From Malania oleifera (Eukaryota; Streptophyta; Magnoliopsida; Santalales; Ximeniaceae), in NCBI RefSeq assembly GCF_029873635.1, contig NC_080422.1, forward strand, positions 15,902,049 through 15,966,048: 64,000 nt of DNA. The letters are read 5' to 3'. This document shows, one piece after another, positions 47,366-59,100 of the stretch; positions within the stretch are counted from its first letter, which is position 1, and each line of letters begins with the position of its first letter. The position numbers were made by a program, and so were the translations under genes. Under the pieces are notes generated by a model, which had not been told where the DNA came from, did no database searches, and saw only the letters and a program-made list of their open reading frames with translations.

Positions 47366-48781
47366 CTATATGAAAATGCAAATAACTAGGAAACCTATGT
47401 GTTGAGATCCATAAGAAAAGAAGCAATATAGGCTTATGACCCTAAAGAAGAATTGTTTATGACTTTTTGGTCCTCTAAGCCAAAGTAGGTAAAGCCAAGT
47501 ATAAATCATTGAAAATCTTAGATCACTCGGCTAAAATGGTGAAGAATGATTAAAAGAAAAAGACATAAGACGATGATAAGTGCATAACTGAGGGGGAGCA
47601 AATTAACTTGAAAATGCTATGGCTCTAAAAAATAAGCATAGTCACATTTGGTATCATACTTTGTATTTACATTTGGTAGCAAATAATGAATGGCATGTGT
47701 AAATTCTTTTATGCATATTTGATGCAACTTGTTGACCACATGAATTTTTTTAAAACTATACTGAACTAAACTTGTTGCATGCCTAAAAATATTTAGGGGA
47801 GCTGAGCTCTATCCATAGAGAAAGAGCATAAGGAACTCATGTGCATCATGGTGTTACTATAGTTGGTCCAAGTTTCTCTAAAATGATTGTTTATACGACT
47901 TGGAAATATTAATGAAATTAATCCTTGATAAGTATAAGCAATTTCATTCCATCTACGCAAGTATTCAAATTCATAGGGGGAGCATCTGGAAATTATTTCC
48001 TATCTTATTATGCTCACTAATACTTTTTTGCTTAGATGTGCATTGAAGTTTCTGTGGCATGCACTCAATTATGATGATCTTATTGAATACTTTAAATGAA
48101 AAATATATTGTTTTGGCACAAGTTCCTTGAGTTAACCATATGATCTTGTTTTAAAATGCATTGATCTAATTAGGATTTGTATGGTTAATTTTTATGGTTG
48201 TAATTCTTTTTGGAATGTATTTAAAGTAAAAAATTTAGAGCACAATTTTTTTCTAAAAAGTGAGAGATATGTACTAGAGCAAATTTTATTTTATTTTTAG
48301 ATCTAAAGGGGGAGAGAAAATTTTTTTCAAATCAAAAGGGAGAGATATTTTTTAAAATTGCATAGTCTACAATGTGTATGAGTTTAAATATAAAAAGGGG
48401 GGGGGGAGTTTTTTTAAAAAAGGAGGGAGAGTTCTTCTGAGCTAAAATAATAATTATTTCAAAAAGGGGGAGTCATCCTGTATAAAGCTAAGAATTTGTG
48501 TTTTTTACACTTATTTTAACCCTTTTGTTGATGTCAAAAGGGAGAGAGGATTAATGAGCAAAATGATATACTCCTTGTGTTGAGGGGGAGAAGATTTTTA
48601 GGGGGAGAGGATTAATGTGCATATGCTTTATTGCTATATCTAGATGCATATTGAGCTGAACTTAAAATTCTCAACTTGAAATATCTTAGTGTCTTCTCTC
48701 TAGATTTATTTGAATTACAATATCTATTTTGACATGTATGCATTTTGCTCTTGTATATGTTATCATAAAAAAAGGAGAGAT
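47366..48781 (+). other. 3' internal region of the nested LTR element, no coding frame
   Basis: It is AT-rich with repeated G-rich words GGGGGAGCA, AAGGGGGAGAGA and GAGGGGGAGAAG, and ends in AAAAAAAGGAGAGA just before the right LTR, a plausible polypurine tract. No protein motif is recognised. Confidence 0.5.
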
Positions 48782-50623
48782 TATTGACTTTTTGAGTCCG
48801 ATTTCGTTTTGATAATGAAAAAAACACAATTATCTCATCTGTGCATTGATCTTTTTAGCAGGATCATTATTTAGCACGCATGCATGATACGAATGCTATG
48901 GAAGCCATGAGGAACCTGAAGTGCATACGACCTGGCATATTCCATGAAATTAAAAGAGCAAAAGGATGAAGACACCTCAAATTTTCAGTTGTAATGTGTG
49001 TTTAGTCTCACTTGTATTTACATATTTCATAAGATATAGTTGGAAGCTCAAAATGACATATGGAATAACCTTAGGGTGCATATTTTTCATGACATATCCA
49101 TATAAATTGTACCTAGGTTGAATTGGGCTGGATAACAGGCAGCTCGTCGACGAACCTATTGGCCTTGTCGACGAATACATATGGCCACTCAGCGACAAAC
49201 ACTTTGTTCTTATTGACAAGAAAATACCGAGATCTCAAAAACTTTAGATAGGTCTCTTGTCGACGAATTCATGGTCTTGTCAACGAACGAGTGTTGAACA
49301 CTCATCGACGAACGCGTGCTCTCGTCGATGAGTTCCTAGTGCAAAACGGCAGTTCATCGTGGACACGGATGTAAATACTTTATTTTAAATGATCCAACGG
49401 CTAGGAATTGATCCAATGCCGAGAATACATGTTTAAACACTCCCAAAACCCTAGGAGAACACAAGAAGACAGGGAGAGATCACTTTTGCATACTTTGCCT
49501 ACACTCTATCAAGTTTAAACATCTTTTGGGCATTCTCTCAGCTTCACAAAGGGCATTCACGCACACATCTTACAAGAACGTTTTGATATTGAGGTTTGGT
49601 ATACAATTTTTTATATTTGGGCACTTAATCTTCATTGTAATAGTTTTTCTTCTCTCATCTTTTTATTTAATATTTTATTAAGAGAGCAAGAACCCTAGGT
49701 TTCATATTTTTTGTTTGAAAAATCTTGTGGGAGAAGTTCATTCTAGGACTTTAAATCTTTGAAGCATTCTTGATATTATTTTTATTCAAAGATTTAATAT
49801 TCTTTTATTCATGCCAAAAGTTATTTGAGAAAACCCTAGATCTCCAACACATACTTGAAAAAACAATTTTTGGAGATATATTGCATTGGGTGTAGATCTT
49901 TGAGAAAACTCATCATACATATTTTTATATACAAAGATCATATATTTGATTATTATTGAAGTCATCACATACATTCATTGAGCTTCAAGTTATATCCAAT
50001 GAATGTGTTTTAGGAATGTTATTATACTCATTAGCTTGTTGAGAAACATCTAAGTGTTTAGGAATTTTATCAATCTATTGTATTAACGGTTTGGGTTGTA
50101 AACTGGGAAAGGAGAAAGTTACGCCTCTTGTAAGCAGCGGAATAGGAGGAAGCTGTACCTCTTGTAAGTAGTGGAGTAGGAGGAAGTTGTGCCTTTTGTA
50201 AGAAGCGGATTTGTAATGGGAAGCTCCATCCTAGTTAAAGGAGCGGGATTAGTGGAATTCTTGGGTGTTTTGCCCAAGGCGAGGGCGTAGGCTAGGTTTA
50301 GCCGAACCTTGTTAAAAATTCGGTGTTTGCTCTCTCTCTTTCTCTCTCTCTCTTTATATTTTTGCACTTATATTCATATTATATCTGCTGTGCATGTTTT
50401 AAATATTGGTATATATGAATATCTAAAATACGTGAGAATAATTGGATAATATTGAATTAATTGAGATATCCACTGATTAAGTCAATTAAGTTGTATAATA
50501 CTAAAATCAGTATATATCCAAACTTGTGCTTGTATGGTTGGGTTTTCAATTAAGGATTGAAATACCAAAATAATTTAAAATACCCAATTCATCCCCCCTC
50601 TTGGGATTACACCTAAATTAACA
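48782..50623 (+). mobile_element. Right LTR of the nested element (1842 bp)
   Basis: It starts TATTGACTTTTTGAGTCCG and ends CTCTTGGGATTACACC...TTAACA. It contains a CGTCGACGA array, two AGGAGGAAG(C/T)TGTRCCT words, and near its end GGCGAGGGCGTAGG, GCCGAACC and CGGTGTTTGC followed by a CT-rich tract. That module is also found in the LTRs at 21518 and 37787. Confidence 0.8.
49140..49333. promoter_or_regulatory. Array of eight TTCGTCGACGAA-like sites (copy 3)
   Basis: Core positions 49147, 49168, 49192, 49213, 49260, 49280, 49305 and 49325; spacings 21, 24, 21, 47, 20, 25 and 20, identical to copy 1. This is expected, since both are LTRs of one element. Individual sites differ between the two copies (for example CTCATCGATGAA versus CTCGTCGACGAA). 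Confidence 0.6.
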
Positions 50624-50749
50624 AATATGATTATTATTAGTCAACTATGTGATTCTGGATATTGTGTTTATTTTACTCCAACTTTATGTTTTAAACAGGA
50701 TCCATATTCCAAGAAGCCGATTGGGACATGCCATAGGAAGAGGGGATTG
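50624..50749 (+). pseudogene. Stranded piece of + strand copia protease-integrase spacer
   Basis: IIISQLCDSGYCVYFTPTLC and DPYSKKPIGTCHRKRG follow on from the protease frame that stops at 42315 and lead into LYVLEELQ at 53116. This places both insertions within one copia element. Confidence 0.8.
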
Positions 50750-50955
50750 TGTAACGACCCAAAATTTTTGACCATTTTTTTTCAAAACTTTATAACATAA
50801 CTTTGATACCCTATATATATTAATATCTATCATCATCATGCCCCTGAGCGGGTGTCGTGGTATCCTGTGCATTCTCTATATAATACCTATGCAGCGGGAA
50901 ACATAATATCCAAACCATATCCCAAAATATACAATATGAGAGTGCTACAGATCCT

Positions 50956-50956
<1 letters not shown>

Positions 50957-50998
<42 letters not shown>
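50957..50998. repeat. (CA)n microsatellite
   Basis: About 20 uninterrupted CA units inside the solo-LTR-like element. Confidence 0.95.
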
Positions 50999-51002
<4 letters not shown>

Positions 51003-52844
51003 TGTACATCATTCCCTAAAAATCCCAAAACACTAAGGGCTCTACTATTCAGCCCAAGACTGACCTTAAAACTATGTTGACTCAGCCGCCTCCTCTATCT
51101 CTGAGCTGGCCCTACACGTCTCTGTGGGTTACCTAAAATGTTCATAATGCTGGGGTGAGACACCTCTCAATAAGGAGAAACATGTTATTACCAGTGTGTG
51201 GCATATGAGTCTGTACACAAACATAATCTTTAATTAAAACCATAAATGAGAAATCATGCAAAAGTATCTATACAATAACCCACACCTTTGTCATTTAAAA
51301 TAAGGAAATTTATGAGAAATCTATTCAATCATACTTCTAACTATAATAGGTAATCTTTGTTTACTGTGTATAATGTATATGTACATAATTCTAAAAACTT
51401 CCTTGGATGACTGTATGTCATGATTTAACCCCTCATGACAGGGTTGTGTGGCTCGTAGGTGGGACTAAACACTGGTTGGCCCACCAGTGATAGTCTAACT
51501 GTATGCATATGTTTGTATATGCCTATAGCACGAAAGGTCTGCTCCACCTGGTTAGGACGCCAGGGAGTCCTCTGCCCTACCTGTGGCACAATCGGTAATA
51601 CCATACTCTATCTGAGGCGTATGGTTTGCACTGTCTATACTGTATAGCTACGGTACCATGCTCTATAAACTGCTTTGTTCCATCAGGGTCTGATACTATG
51701 TAATACTATTTCTATATAATATCTATTTGTTTTACCATGATTTTATATCAATTGTATTAACCATGACGCTGTAACAACTGTATTTATGTATAATCTGTAT
51801 TTCTGTATAATTTGTATTTCTATATGTCATGGTTCTATGCTCTAGATATCATGGTTCTGTAAAATTCTATATAAACATGATTCTTCAAAATACTATATAA
51901 ATATGGTTTTGTAAAATACTGTATAAACATGGTTCTGTAAAATACTATATAATTATATTTCTGTATAACCATGTAAGCTATAATTCTGTAAGACTCTGTA
52001 TAACCATAACTTTGTAAATAAAACTGTATAAGTTGTATATCATAATTCTATAAAAACTGTATAATCATGATTCTATAGATTAGTATAAAATTCTGTAATT
52101 TTCCAGTATTTCTCATGCCACACAAATTAAATAAAACTTAATAAATATCATCCGTAATACTATATAATTTTCATGCTCTAATTTATTCAAAAACCATACC
52201 TCTGTAACTCATCTTCAAATACTATGCTTTACTAGTAAAATTTTAAAATTAACTGACATAACATATTTCCTTTACCTGATTAACTGAGTTCATCTATTGA
52301 TTTCTAACACATGCCTACAACGTTCATAATTCCAAACCCTGAAACTATATATATCTCCCTGTCAATCAACTGAATATCCAAAATAATTCATACTCACATT
52401 TCTAAACTATAAACTATTTATCATTTACCTGGGTTCCTAAGATAACACCCGTTGGGATTCTCAACCCATGCTTGCGATGTTTGGAAACCCAAATCCTGAA
52501 ACCACAACACCCTAGTTTAATCATCCCAAACACTAGTATATCAACATCTAATACAAAATTTGAGTTCAGAAAAGCCTGATAACTATGAAAACCCTAAAAT
52601 GTCCTACTTACTCTGATTTTGGGATGGTGTCTGAACTCCTCAAACCAAAATTATGCTCCGACTAATTTGTAAAGAATCTCCCTAGGATCATCACGGTAGC
52701 TTCTGATCATCGAACCGGGGAGAAACGGGGCCAAAATCTTAGAGATAAGGTGAGAGGGCCGGATTTTTAGAGAGAGAAACAGTAAGAAAACAATTCTCTT
52801 GCTGAAAATGCAATTTTCCACTATATATAGGCAGTTGTCCACGT

Positions 52845-53039
52845 GGCTTTGTTGACGAGCCACGTGTACTTGTTGACGAACCAAAGAAGGGAGTTGGTCG
52901 ACGAAGGTGATGAGCTCGTCGACGAAACAAAGGGCCTAAAATCACCCTTCTCGCTATCTTTTCGTTGACGAAACACTGAAGTTCGTCAACGGACCTTATA
53001 TGGCAGTTCGTCGATGAAACTAGGGCATTCGTCGACAAA
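52845..53039. promoter_or_regulatory. Array of eight TTCGTCGACGAA-like sites (copy 4)
   Basis: Core positions 52852, 52873, 52898, 52919, 52965, 52986, 53011 and 53032; spacings 21, 25, 21, 46, 21, 25 and 21, an exact mirror pattern. CACTATATATAGGCAG (TATA-like) precedes the first site by about 25 bp. Confidence 0.65.
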
Positions 53040-53110
53040 CCCTGTTTTGTCCCTTTTTAATTTTCCTTTCTTTCTATTATTTATTTGCTATTATTTTCTG
53101 GGTCTCTATA

Positions 53111-54165
53111 GATTGTATGTGTTAGAAGAGCTTCAAGTAAAAGAATTTGCTAGTTCTAGTATTGATTTGTCTTCATTTCGTTTGTGTTCAAATTCTTATA
53201 ATTTTTATTTATGGTATTCACGCCTTGGACATGTTTTTAGTTCTCGATTGAGATTTTTGGCTTCCATAGGAGTATTAGGAAAATTTTCTTCTCATGACAT
53301 TTCTGATTGTAGTGGTTGTAAGCTTACAAAATTTTCTGCTTTGCCCTTTAATAAAAGTATAGCATTGTCTCTTGTATCCTTTGATTTAATTCATTCTGAT
53401 GTTTGGGGACTGACTCCTACTACCTCAAAGGGAGGGTCCCAATTTTATGTTTCTTTCATTGATGATTATACTCATTTTTCTTGGATATATCTTATGAACA
53501 AACATTTTGATTTCATTAGCATCTACAAAATGTTTCTTGCTTTGGTTCAAATTTAACATTCAGCTGTCATTAAGTGTTTCGGGTGCAATTTTGGGGGGGG
53601 GGGGACAATACAATTCTATTAAGTTTTCCTCCCTACTCACCTTTGATGGCACCGTACATTAATTATCGTGTATAGAAACTCATGAGAAAAATGGTGTGGC
53701 TAAAAGAAAATATAAGCACATCATTTAGACAACTCAATCCCTTCTCCTTTCTGGTAATGCTCCCAAAGTCTTCTGGGGAGAAGCAGTTCTTATTGCCACA
53801 TATTTAATTAATAGAATTTTTACTATTCTTACTTTGGGAGTCTCTCCTTATGAGAAATTATACAGCAAGGCTCCAGAGTATTTTCATTTGAGAGTATTTG
53901 GTTGCATATGCTTTATCCTTCGTCCTCATACTGAATGTTCTAAGTTTTCTACATGTTCCTCTTTGTGTGTGTTTCTTGGTTATGGTGATGGACAAAAAAG
54001 ATATCATTGTTATAATCTGGAAATACAAAAAATTTATGTTTCTCGTCTTGTCACCTTTCTTGAACACATTTCTTTCTTCTTTATTCCAACAAGTTTTAGC
54101 ATTTTAAATGAGTTTGACCTTGTAAGTATTGATCCATTTACTTGTGATATTAATACATAGTCTTC
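53111..54165 (+). pseudogene. copia GAG-pre-integrase and integrase, + strand
   Basis: YVLEELQVKEF leads to LWYSRLGHVFSSRL and CSGCKLTKFSALPF (zinc site), then SFDLIHSDVWG and SFIDDYTHFSWIYLM of the integrase core. After a poly-G run at 53589-53602 and several stops come TPYEKLYSK-like VSPYEKLYSKAPEY, RVFGCICFIL and VFLGYGDGQKRYHCYN (53834-54160). The run of G probably marks a frameshift or small deletion. Confidence 0.8.
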
Positions 54166-54439
54166 CCCATTTGCTCCCATTTCTTCTACTTGTCCTTCAT
54201 TTTCTTCTATAGGTACAAATCCCCCATCCTCCTTGGTGGACTCCTTTTCATCTTCCGATCACGTGGACCCTGCGTCTTCTTGTTATCCAATGCTACTTCG
54301 TAATCCCCCTTCTTGTCTTGATTCATATGTTCTTGCATCTAATTCTTGTCATTCTTCTAATTTTGCTACTTTTTTAGTTTCTCTTCATTCCCATTGTGAG
54401 CTTGCTTCCTATAAGGAGGCAATTCTTGACCCTCTTTGA

Positions 54440-55890
54440 CAATAGGCTATGAATGAAGAACTTGCTGCTTTGTATAGGCCGACACATGGGAGTTGGTACC
54501 TCTTCCTCTTGGTAAAAAGGTAGCGGGATATCGTTGGGTTTACAAGATCAAAACTAAGTCTGATGGTTTTGTTGAAAGATATAAGACCCCTTTGGTTGCA
54601 AAAGGGTTCACTCAAAAAATTGGTTTTGATTATGAGGAGACATTTGCACCTGTTGCTAAGATGACATCTATACATACTTTGATTGTAGTAGCTTCTATTA
54701 ATCAGTGGAAACTCTCACAGTTAGATGTAAAGAATGTCTTTCTAAATGGGGATCTCAAAGAGAAAGTTTATACGTCTCCACCCCCTGGTGCTCCTCATCA
54801 TCCAGGGGAAGTATATAGACTAAGAAAAGCTTTGTATGGTCTTAAACAAGCTCCCAAGGCTGGGTTTGAGAAGTTCTCTAAAGTGCTATGTTCTTTTGGC
54901 TTCTATTCAAGTGATCATGATTTTGTCTTATTTACTTGTTCTATATCTGCTGGGCGTATTATTCTTTTTCTTTACGTGAATGATATGATTTTAATTGGAG
55001 ATGATATAGATGAGATTGCAGAGTTGAAATCAGAGTTGCACCACCACTTTGAAATGAAAGATTTGGGACCCCTAAGATACTTTCTTGGCATTGAGGTGGC
55101 TTATTTCCCTAAAGGTTATCTCTTCTTTTAGTCCAAATATGCAACAGATCCTCTTGAACTTAATGTTCATTATACCTCTTTTGATGGGGTTCCATTGGCG
55201 GATCCAACTTTATACTGTACTATTGTTGGCAGTTTGGTTTATCTCTCCATCACTCAACCTAATATTACATATGTGGTTCATATTGTGAGCCAGTTTGTAT
55301 CCTCTCCCACTACGATCCATTGGGCTTCTATTCTTTGTATCTTACGTTATATCAGAGGGACATTGTATCAGAGTATATTGCTCCCTTCTACATTTACTTT
55401 AGAACTTTGTGCTTATTCTTATGTTGATTGGGCTAAAGATCCTGCAGATCGCAAGCTTAAGTCCACAATTGGATTCTGTATTTTTCTTGGTGACTCTCTC
55501 ATTTCCTCAAAAAGCAAGAAGTAATCTGTAGTTTCTTGTTCTTCTACTGAGGCTGAGTATCGTACCATGGCTTCAACTACAATTGAAATAGTTTGGTTGC
55601 GTTGGTTACTTATTGACATGGGTGCCTTACTTGTTGAACCCACTCCTATGTATTGTGACAACACCAAAACTATTCAGATTGCTCATAACTCTGTCTTTCA
55701 TGAACTCACTAAGAATATTGAAATCAATTGTCATATCACATGTTATCATCTTCGCTTTGGTACCATCCCTCTCCCATTCACTTCCTCTACTATGCAGTTG
55801 GATGACTTCTTCACAATGTCTCACACTATTAGTCGTTTCCAGTTTCTACTCGGCAAATTCTCGATGCTTCTTGGTGCACCATTGTGAGTT
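54440..55890 (+). pseudogene. copia reverse transcriptase and RNase H, + strand
   Basis: GYRWVYKIKTKSDG, RYKTPLVAKGFTQ, YEETFAPVAKMTSI, QLDVKNVFLNGDLKEKVY, YGLKQAPKAGFEKF and LFLYVNDMILIGDD (YVDD changed to YVND) lie in one frame of about 210 codons ending at 55131. DPTLYCTIVGSLVYLSITQPN, then the RNase H parts SYVDWAKDPADRKLKSTIGF, CSSTEAEYRTMASTT and YCDNTKTIQIAHN, lie in later frames. Stops at 55129, 55522 and elsewhere, plus a deletion after SKYATDPL, inactivate it. Confidence 0.9.
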
Positions 55891-55900
55891 TGAAGGAGGA

Positions 55901-56030
55901 TGTTAGAGAATATATATTTAATTAGGAGCATTTTAGTCATTGTATATTTATTAGGGTTGGGTTTATTCTATTAAGTTCAATTGTATTCTAGGTTTTAGGC
56001 AGATAGGTCTGTTGGCTCGCCTGCATACAA

Positions 56031-56117
<87 letters not shown>

Positions 56118-56139
56118 CATTGGATTATGAACTTTAACA
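55901..56139 (+). mobile_element. 3' LTR of + strand copia element
   Basis: 239 bp, TGTTAGAGAATATATA to ACTTTAACA, flanked by AACTT. It is longer than the 5' LTR because of a pure (CT)n tract. Confidence 0.9.
56034..56114. repeat. (CT)n microsatellite, about 40 units, in the 3' LTR
   Basis: 81 bases of CT repeat. The 5' LTR has only a short imperfect CT-rich stretch at the same place. Confidence 0.95.
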
Positions 56140-56144
56140 AACTT

Positions 56145-59100
56145 TACTAGACTTTTATCATGTTGATTAAGATTGTTTTGTATAATTTTTTTATGCCACA
56201 TGTTTTTTTTTTCTTATAAAATTTTTATTTTAAGAATAATGGGAGTTGTTCTCTATTAAGTCTAATTAAACAAGATGTACCATTTTGTTCAAAAGTAATG
56301 TATAGTAGATATTGTAAAAAATAAAAATAAAAATTTATCTTGTAATTTTAGGCAAATAAATGATTAATCTTCTATTTTATATTTGAAATATTTTTTAGTA
56401 TTATATATTACGAGTACAATATTTTAGTCATTGCAAAGCGATGTGCTATTCACATTTTTGCACAAGTGTTGTGTTTGACTATTTGTATCCAATCAATATT
56501 GTAACACCAAAGCTTTTTGGAAACTCCTCTCACATGTATTTGATATTTTATAAGTGTACATGATATTTTTAGAATATATTTGTTAATATCTAGTAATTCT
56601 TTGACATTTCTCAAGTGCTTCTGAACACCCTTTCTAACAACTTTTAAAAAAAATTTTATTGTGTTTGGGAATTGTCACAACATCTCAGAGAAGAGTCTAG
56701 AATGACAAGATGTAATAATAATAAAGGTTCGATGGAGTCGCTATTAACCTGTTATTTATTTAGGTGTGATTTAGTTCACCCAATAATTACTCGTTAATTG
56801 GTCTCTAGACTAATTTTAGGCCAATGAACCAGTAACCTCGATCTACATTTATCAGAGTTGGGATTGGGAGTTCAGTTATGCGAGAGGAAGGTACTAGCAC
56901 CCCCTATATAACAGTTCTAAGAACGGTACCTAATTAAGTATGAATTATTCTTAAATTGAATCTAATCATCTTTAATTAACTCTCTAATAAATAAAATAAT
57001 ATTAAAACTTTTAAAAGAAAATATAAAATAAGATGCGATTTAGAAATGTCTAATACAACCTCCAAAAGATTGAATCTTAATAAATAAACTCCTAGAACTA
57101 ATATAGATGAGATCTGAAACATTTCTTTACCCTTTGTTTAATCATTGGGACGCAAACACATCAAAATAGAATATATAAAGATAATAATAAAAAAATTCAT
57201 CAAATACGAGCAAAAAGAGTGTTTAAAACATTCTCAGGTTTCCAAAAATTTTTAAGAATTTTATGAAAAATATTTTTTTGCAATTCTCTAGGGTTTTTAA
57301 AGACTTTTTCTCTATTTTATTTATTTTTGATTTTTTGATTTTTTTATTTGGGTCAAAATAACTCAAATAATTTGTAATCATTTTTTTTTATTTTTTTCTC
57401 TATTTTCACTATTTTCTAATTTTTAAAAATAAAAAAATTTGAAAAATAATTTTTTAAATAAAAGAACAAACTAGCGTGTCCCACTAATTATATATATTGA
57501 AAAAAAATCTAATAAAAAACCTTCTTTTTTCTTTCCTTTTCTTTTCTTTTCTCCCTTCTTTTCTTTTCTTTTACTCTTCTTCTCTCGAACCTTCTCTAAC
57601 CTCCTTATCTCTCCTCTACGCATCTCTCTCTTGTTCTTTATTTTTTATTTTTTATTTTCTAACATCTCTTTCTTTCTTCGATCTTGCTCTTTTTTCTTTT
57701 TTCAATTTCTCATTTTGTTTTTTTATTTTTTTATTTTTATAGATTTAAATGAAGGAAAAGGTAGAGATAGTTTCTTTAAGTATGGATTTGAAATCCATAG
57801 GTGAGTTTTTCTTTTAATTTGATTTTTATTCTAATTTTAATCTTTGATTCTTTGAATTTTTCCTCGTAAATTTTCTCAAGAACCGAACATAGTTTAGGGT
57901 TATTTAGGATCAGACTAGATGATTGAGTGATTGATTTGGGTTGGATTGGGCCTTTGGCTAGGTAAATTGGTTGGTTGGGCTTATGATAGGATTGAGCCGA
58001 ATTAGGCTTTGAATTGAGTTAGATTTAATTGAGTTTGGTTTTAAAAAATTGGACCGATAGGTTGATTTGGGTCCACGTAGTTAGGTGAGATTTGGTTTAA
58101 AGTTTAGATGAGTTTGATCTGAATTCAATTGGAGCTTGTCCAACTAGGCCGGACCCAGTATAATTTAACATGTGTTCTTAGGTTCTAAGATCATTAGATT
58201 TGGGTCAATGGGTCAACGGATCAAGGTTAAGGATGACCAGGGTCTTGGGTGTTCAAGTCATTTGTGACTTGGACCCGAGTTGGATCAAGGGGTATTCGAA
58301 TTTGGGCTTTTTTAGATCCAAATTTGTACTTAAACTTCTAGTGGTTATTTAGATTTTGGGATAGTGTTAAATTCTGTTCAGAGACAGTTTCAAACTCAAA
58401 TCCCATTTTGAATTTAAAATTCAGTTATGCCAAAAATTGAAATAAAATTAAACTGATTAATACAAACCTCTATTTCAGAATTCTGCCAACCTACTCTTCT
58501 TTCGCTCGAACTCTCTTCAAAGTTTACACCACCCAGCCGTTGAATCTTTATTGCCAAATCTTCTCCAAATTTTGCAACTTAAACTCTTTCACTCTTCAGT
58601 GTTTGATCACTCACTTTTTTCCTCACCTTTTGTATTCAATTCTCTTTAAAATATTTTTTTTTTTTCAACCAGGAGTTCCTTTCCAAATTTCTTTCCTTTA
58701 ACTCTTTTCTTAGTGAGTAATTCCTTCTCCCAGTTATGCCTCTTTACCTTCTGAAGCTCACTATTTGTATGCTCAAAGGGTGACAACCCCATTAATTTTG
58801 ATTGATAAATCAAATTTAAATTGATTTGATTGATTTTTTATCTTTTAATTTCGATTTTGCAATTATCCACATGTCTAATTGAAATTTCCTTTATGTGTGC
58901 AAGTGTAAGCATGAAGAAGCCGACCCACTGAACTTTATTTTTTTCTTTTTTTTAAAATTTTTTTTTTTAATATTTTCCATGTATTCATTTTTTTTTATTT
59001 CATGTATTTAATTTTTTCTTGTATTTTCTCATTTCATTGTATTTAACGAATAAGATCATACGCGAAATTTGAATTAAAATGAAAAGTCACACCTAGAAAA

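Larger units (their letters stand above)
42316..50623 (+). mobile_element. Nested LTR retrotransposon with two related LTRs and scrambled interior
   Basis: Left LTR 42316-43459 (3' part lost) and right LTR 48782-50623 (1842 bp) share near-identical sequence from TGTTAACTTTTTGAATCCG / TATTGACTTTTTGAGTCCG onward. Flanking target bases are AATTT (42311-42315) and AATAT (50624-50628), one mismatch. The protease frame of the host copia element continues across when it is removed. The interior has no gag or pol of its own. It contains another LTR scrap, an RTE LINE and a tail rich in AAAGGGGGAGAG words like the 3' region of many copia elements. Confidence 0.8.
50750..53110 (+). mobile_element. Solo-LTR-like element (2361 bp), sister of 44145-46447, TSD GATTG
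   Basis: It begins TGTAACGACCC and ends GGGTCTCTATA (CA decayed to TA). GATTG flanks it at 50745-50749 and 53111-53115. Collinear words with the sister copy include GGGTGAGACACCTCTCAATAAG, TTTTGGGATGGTG, GATCATCGAACCGGGG and TTTTTAGAGAGAGAAAC. It holds a (CA)n tract and no coding frame. Confidence 0.65.
40235..56139 (+). mobile_element. Ty1/copia retrotransposon with two LTRs, expanded by nested insertions
   Basis: The 5' LTR is 40235-40442 and the 3' LTR 55901-56139. The flanking 5 bp are AACTT on both sides (40230-40234, 56140-56144). The primer site follows the 5' LTR and a purine tract (TTGAAGGAGGA) precedes the 3' LTR. Host element sequence is 40235-42315, 50624-50749 and 53111-56139, about 5.2 kb, a normal size for a short-LTR copia element. 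The rest is insertions. The reading frames carry many stops and shifts. Confidence 0.9.

Noticed and set aside
57497-57742. 81-codon Ser/Phe/Leu-rich frame
   Set aside because: It is produced by a TTTTCTTTTC tract and has no protein-like composition.
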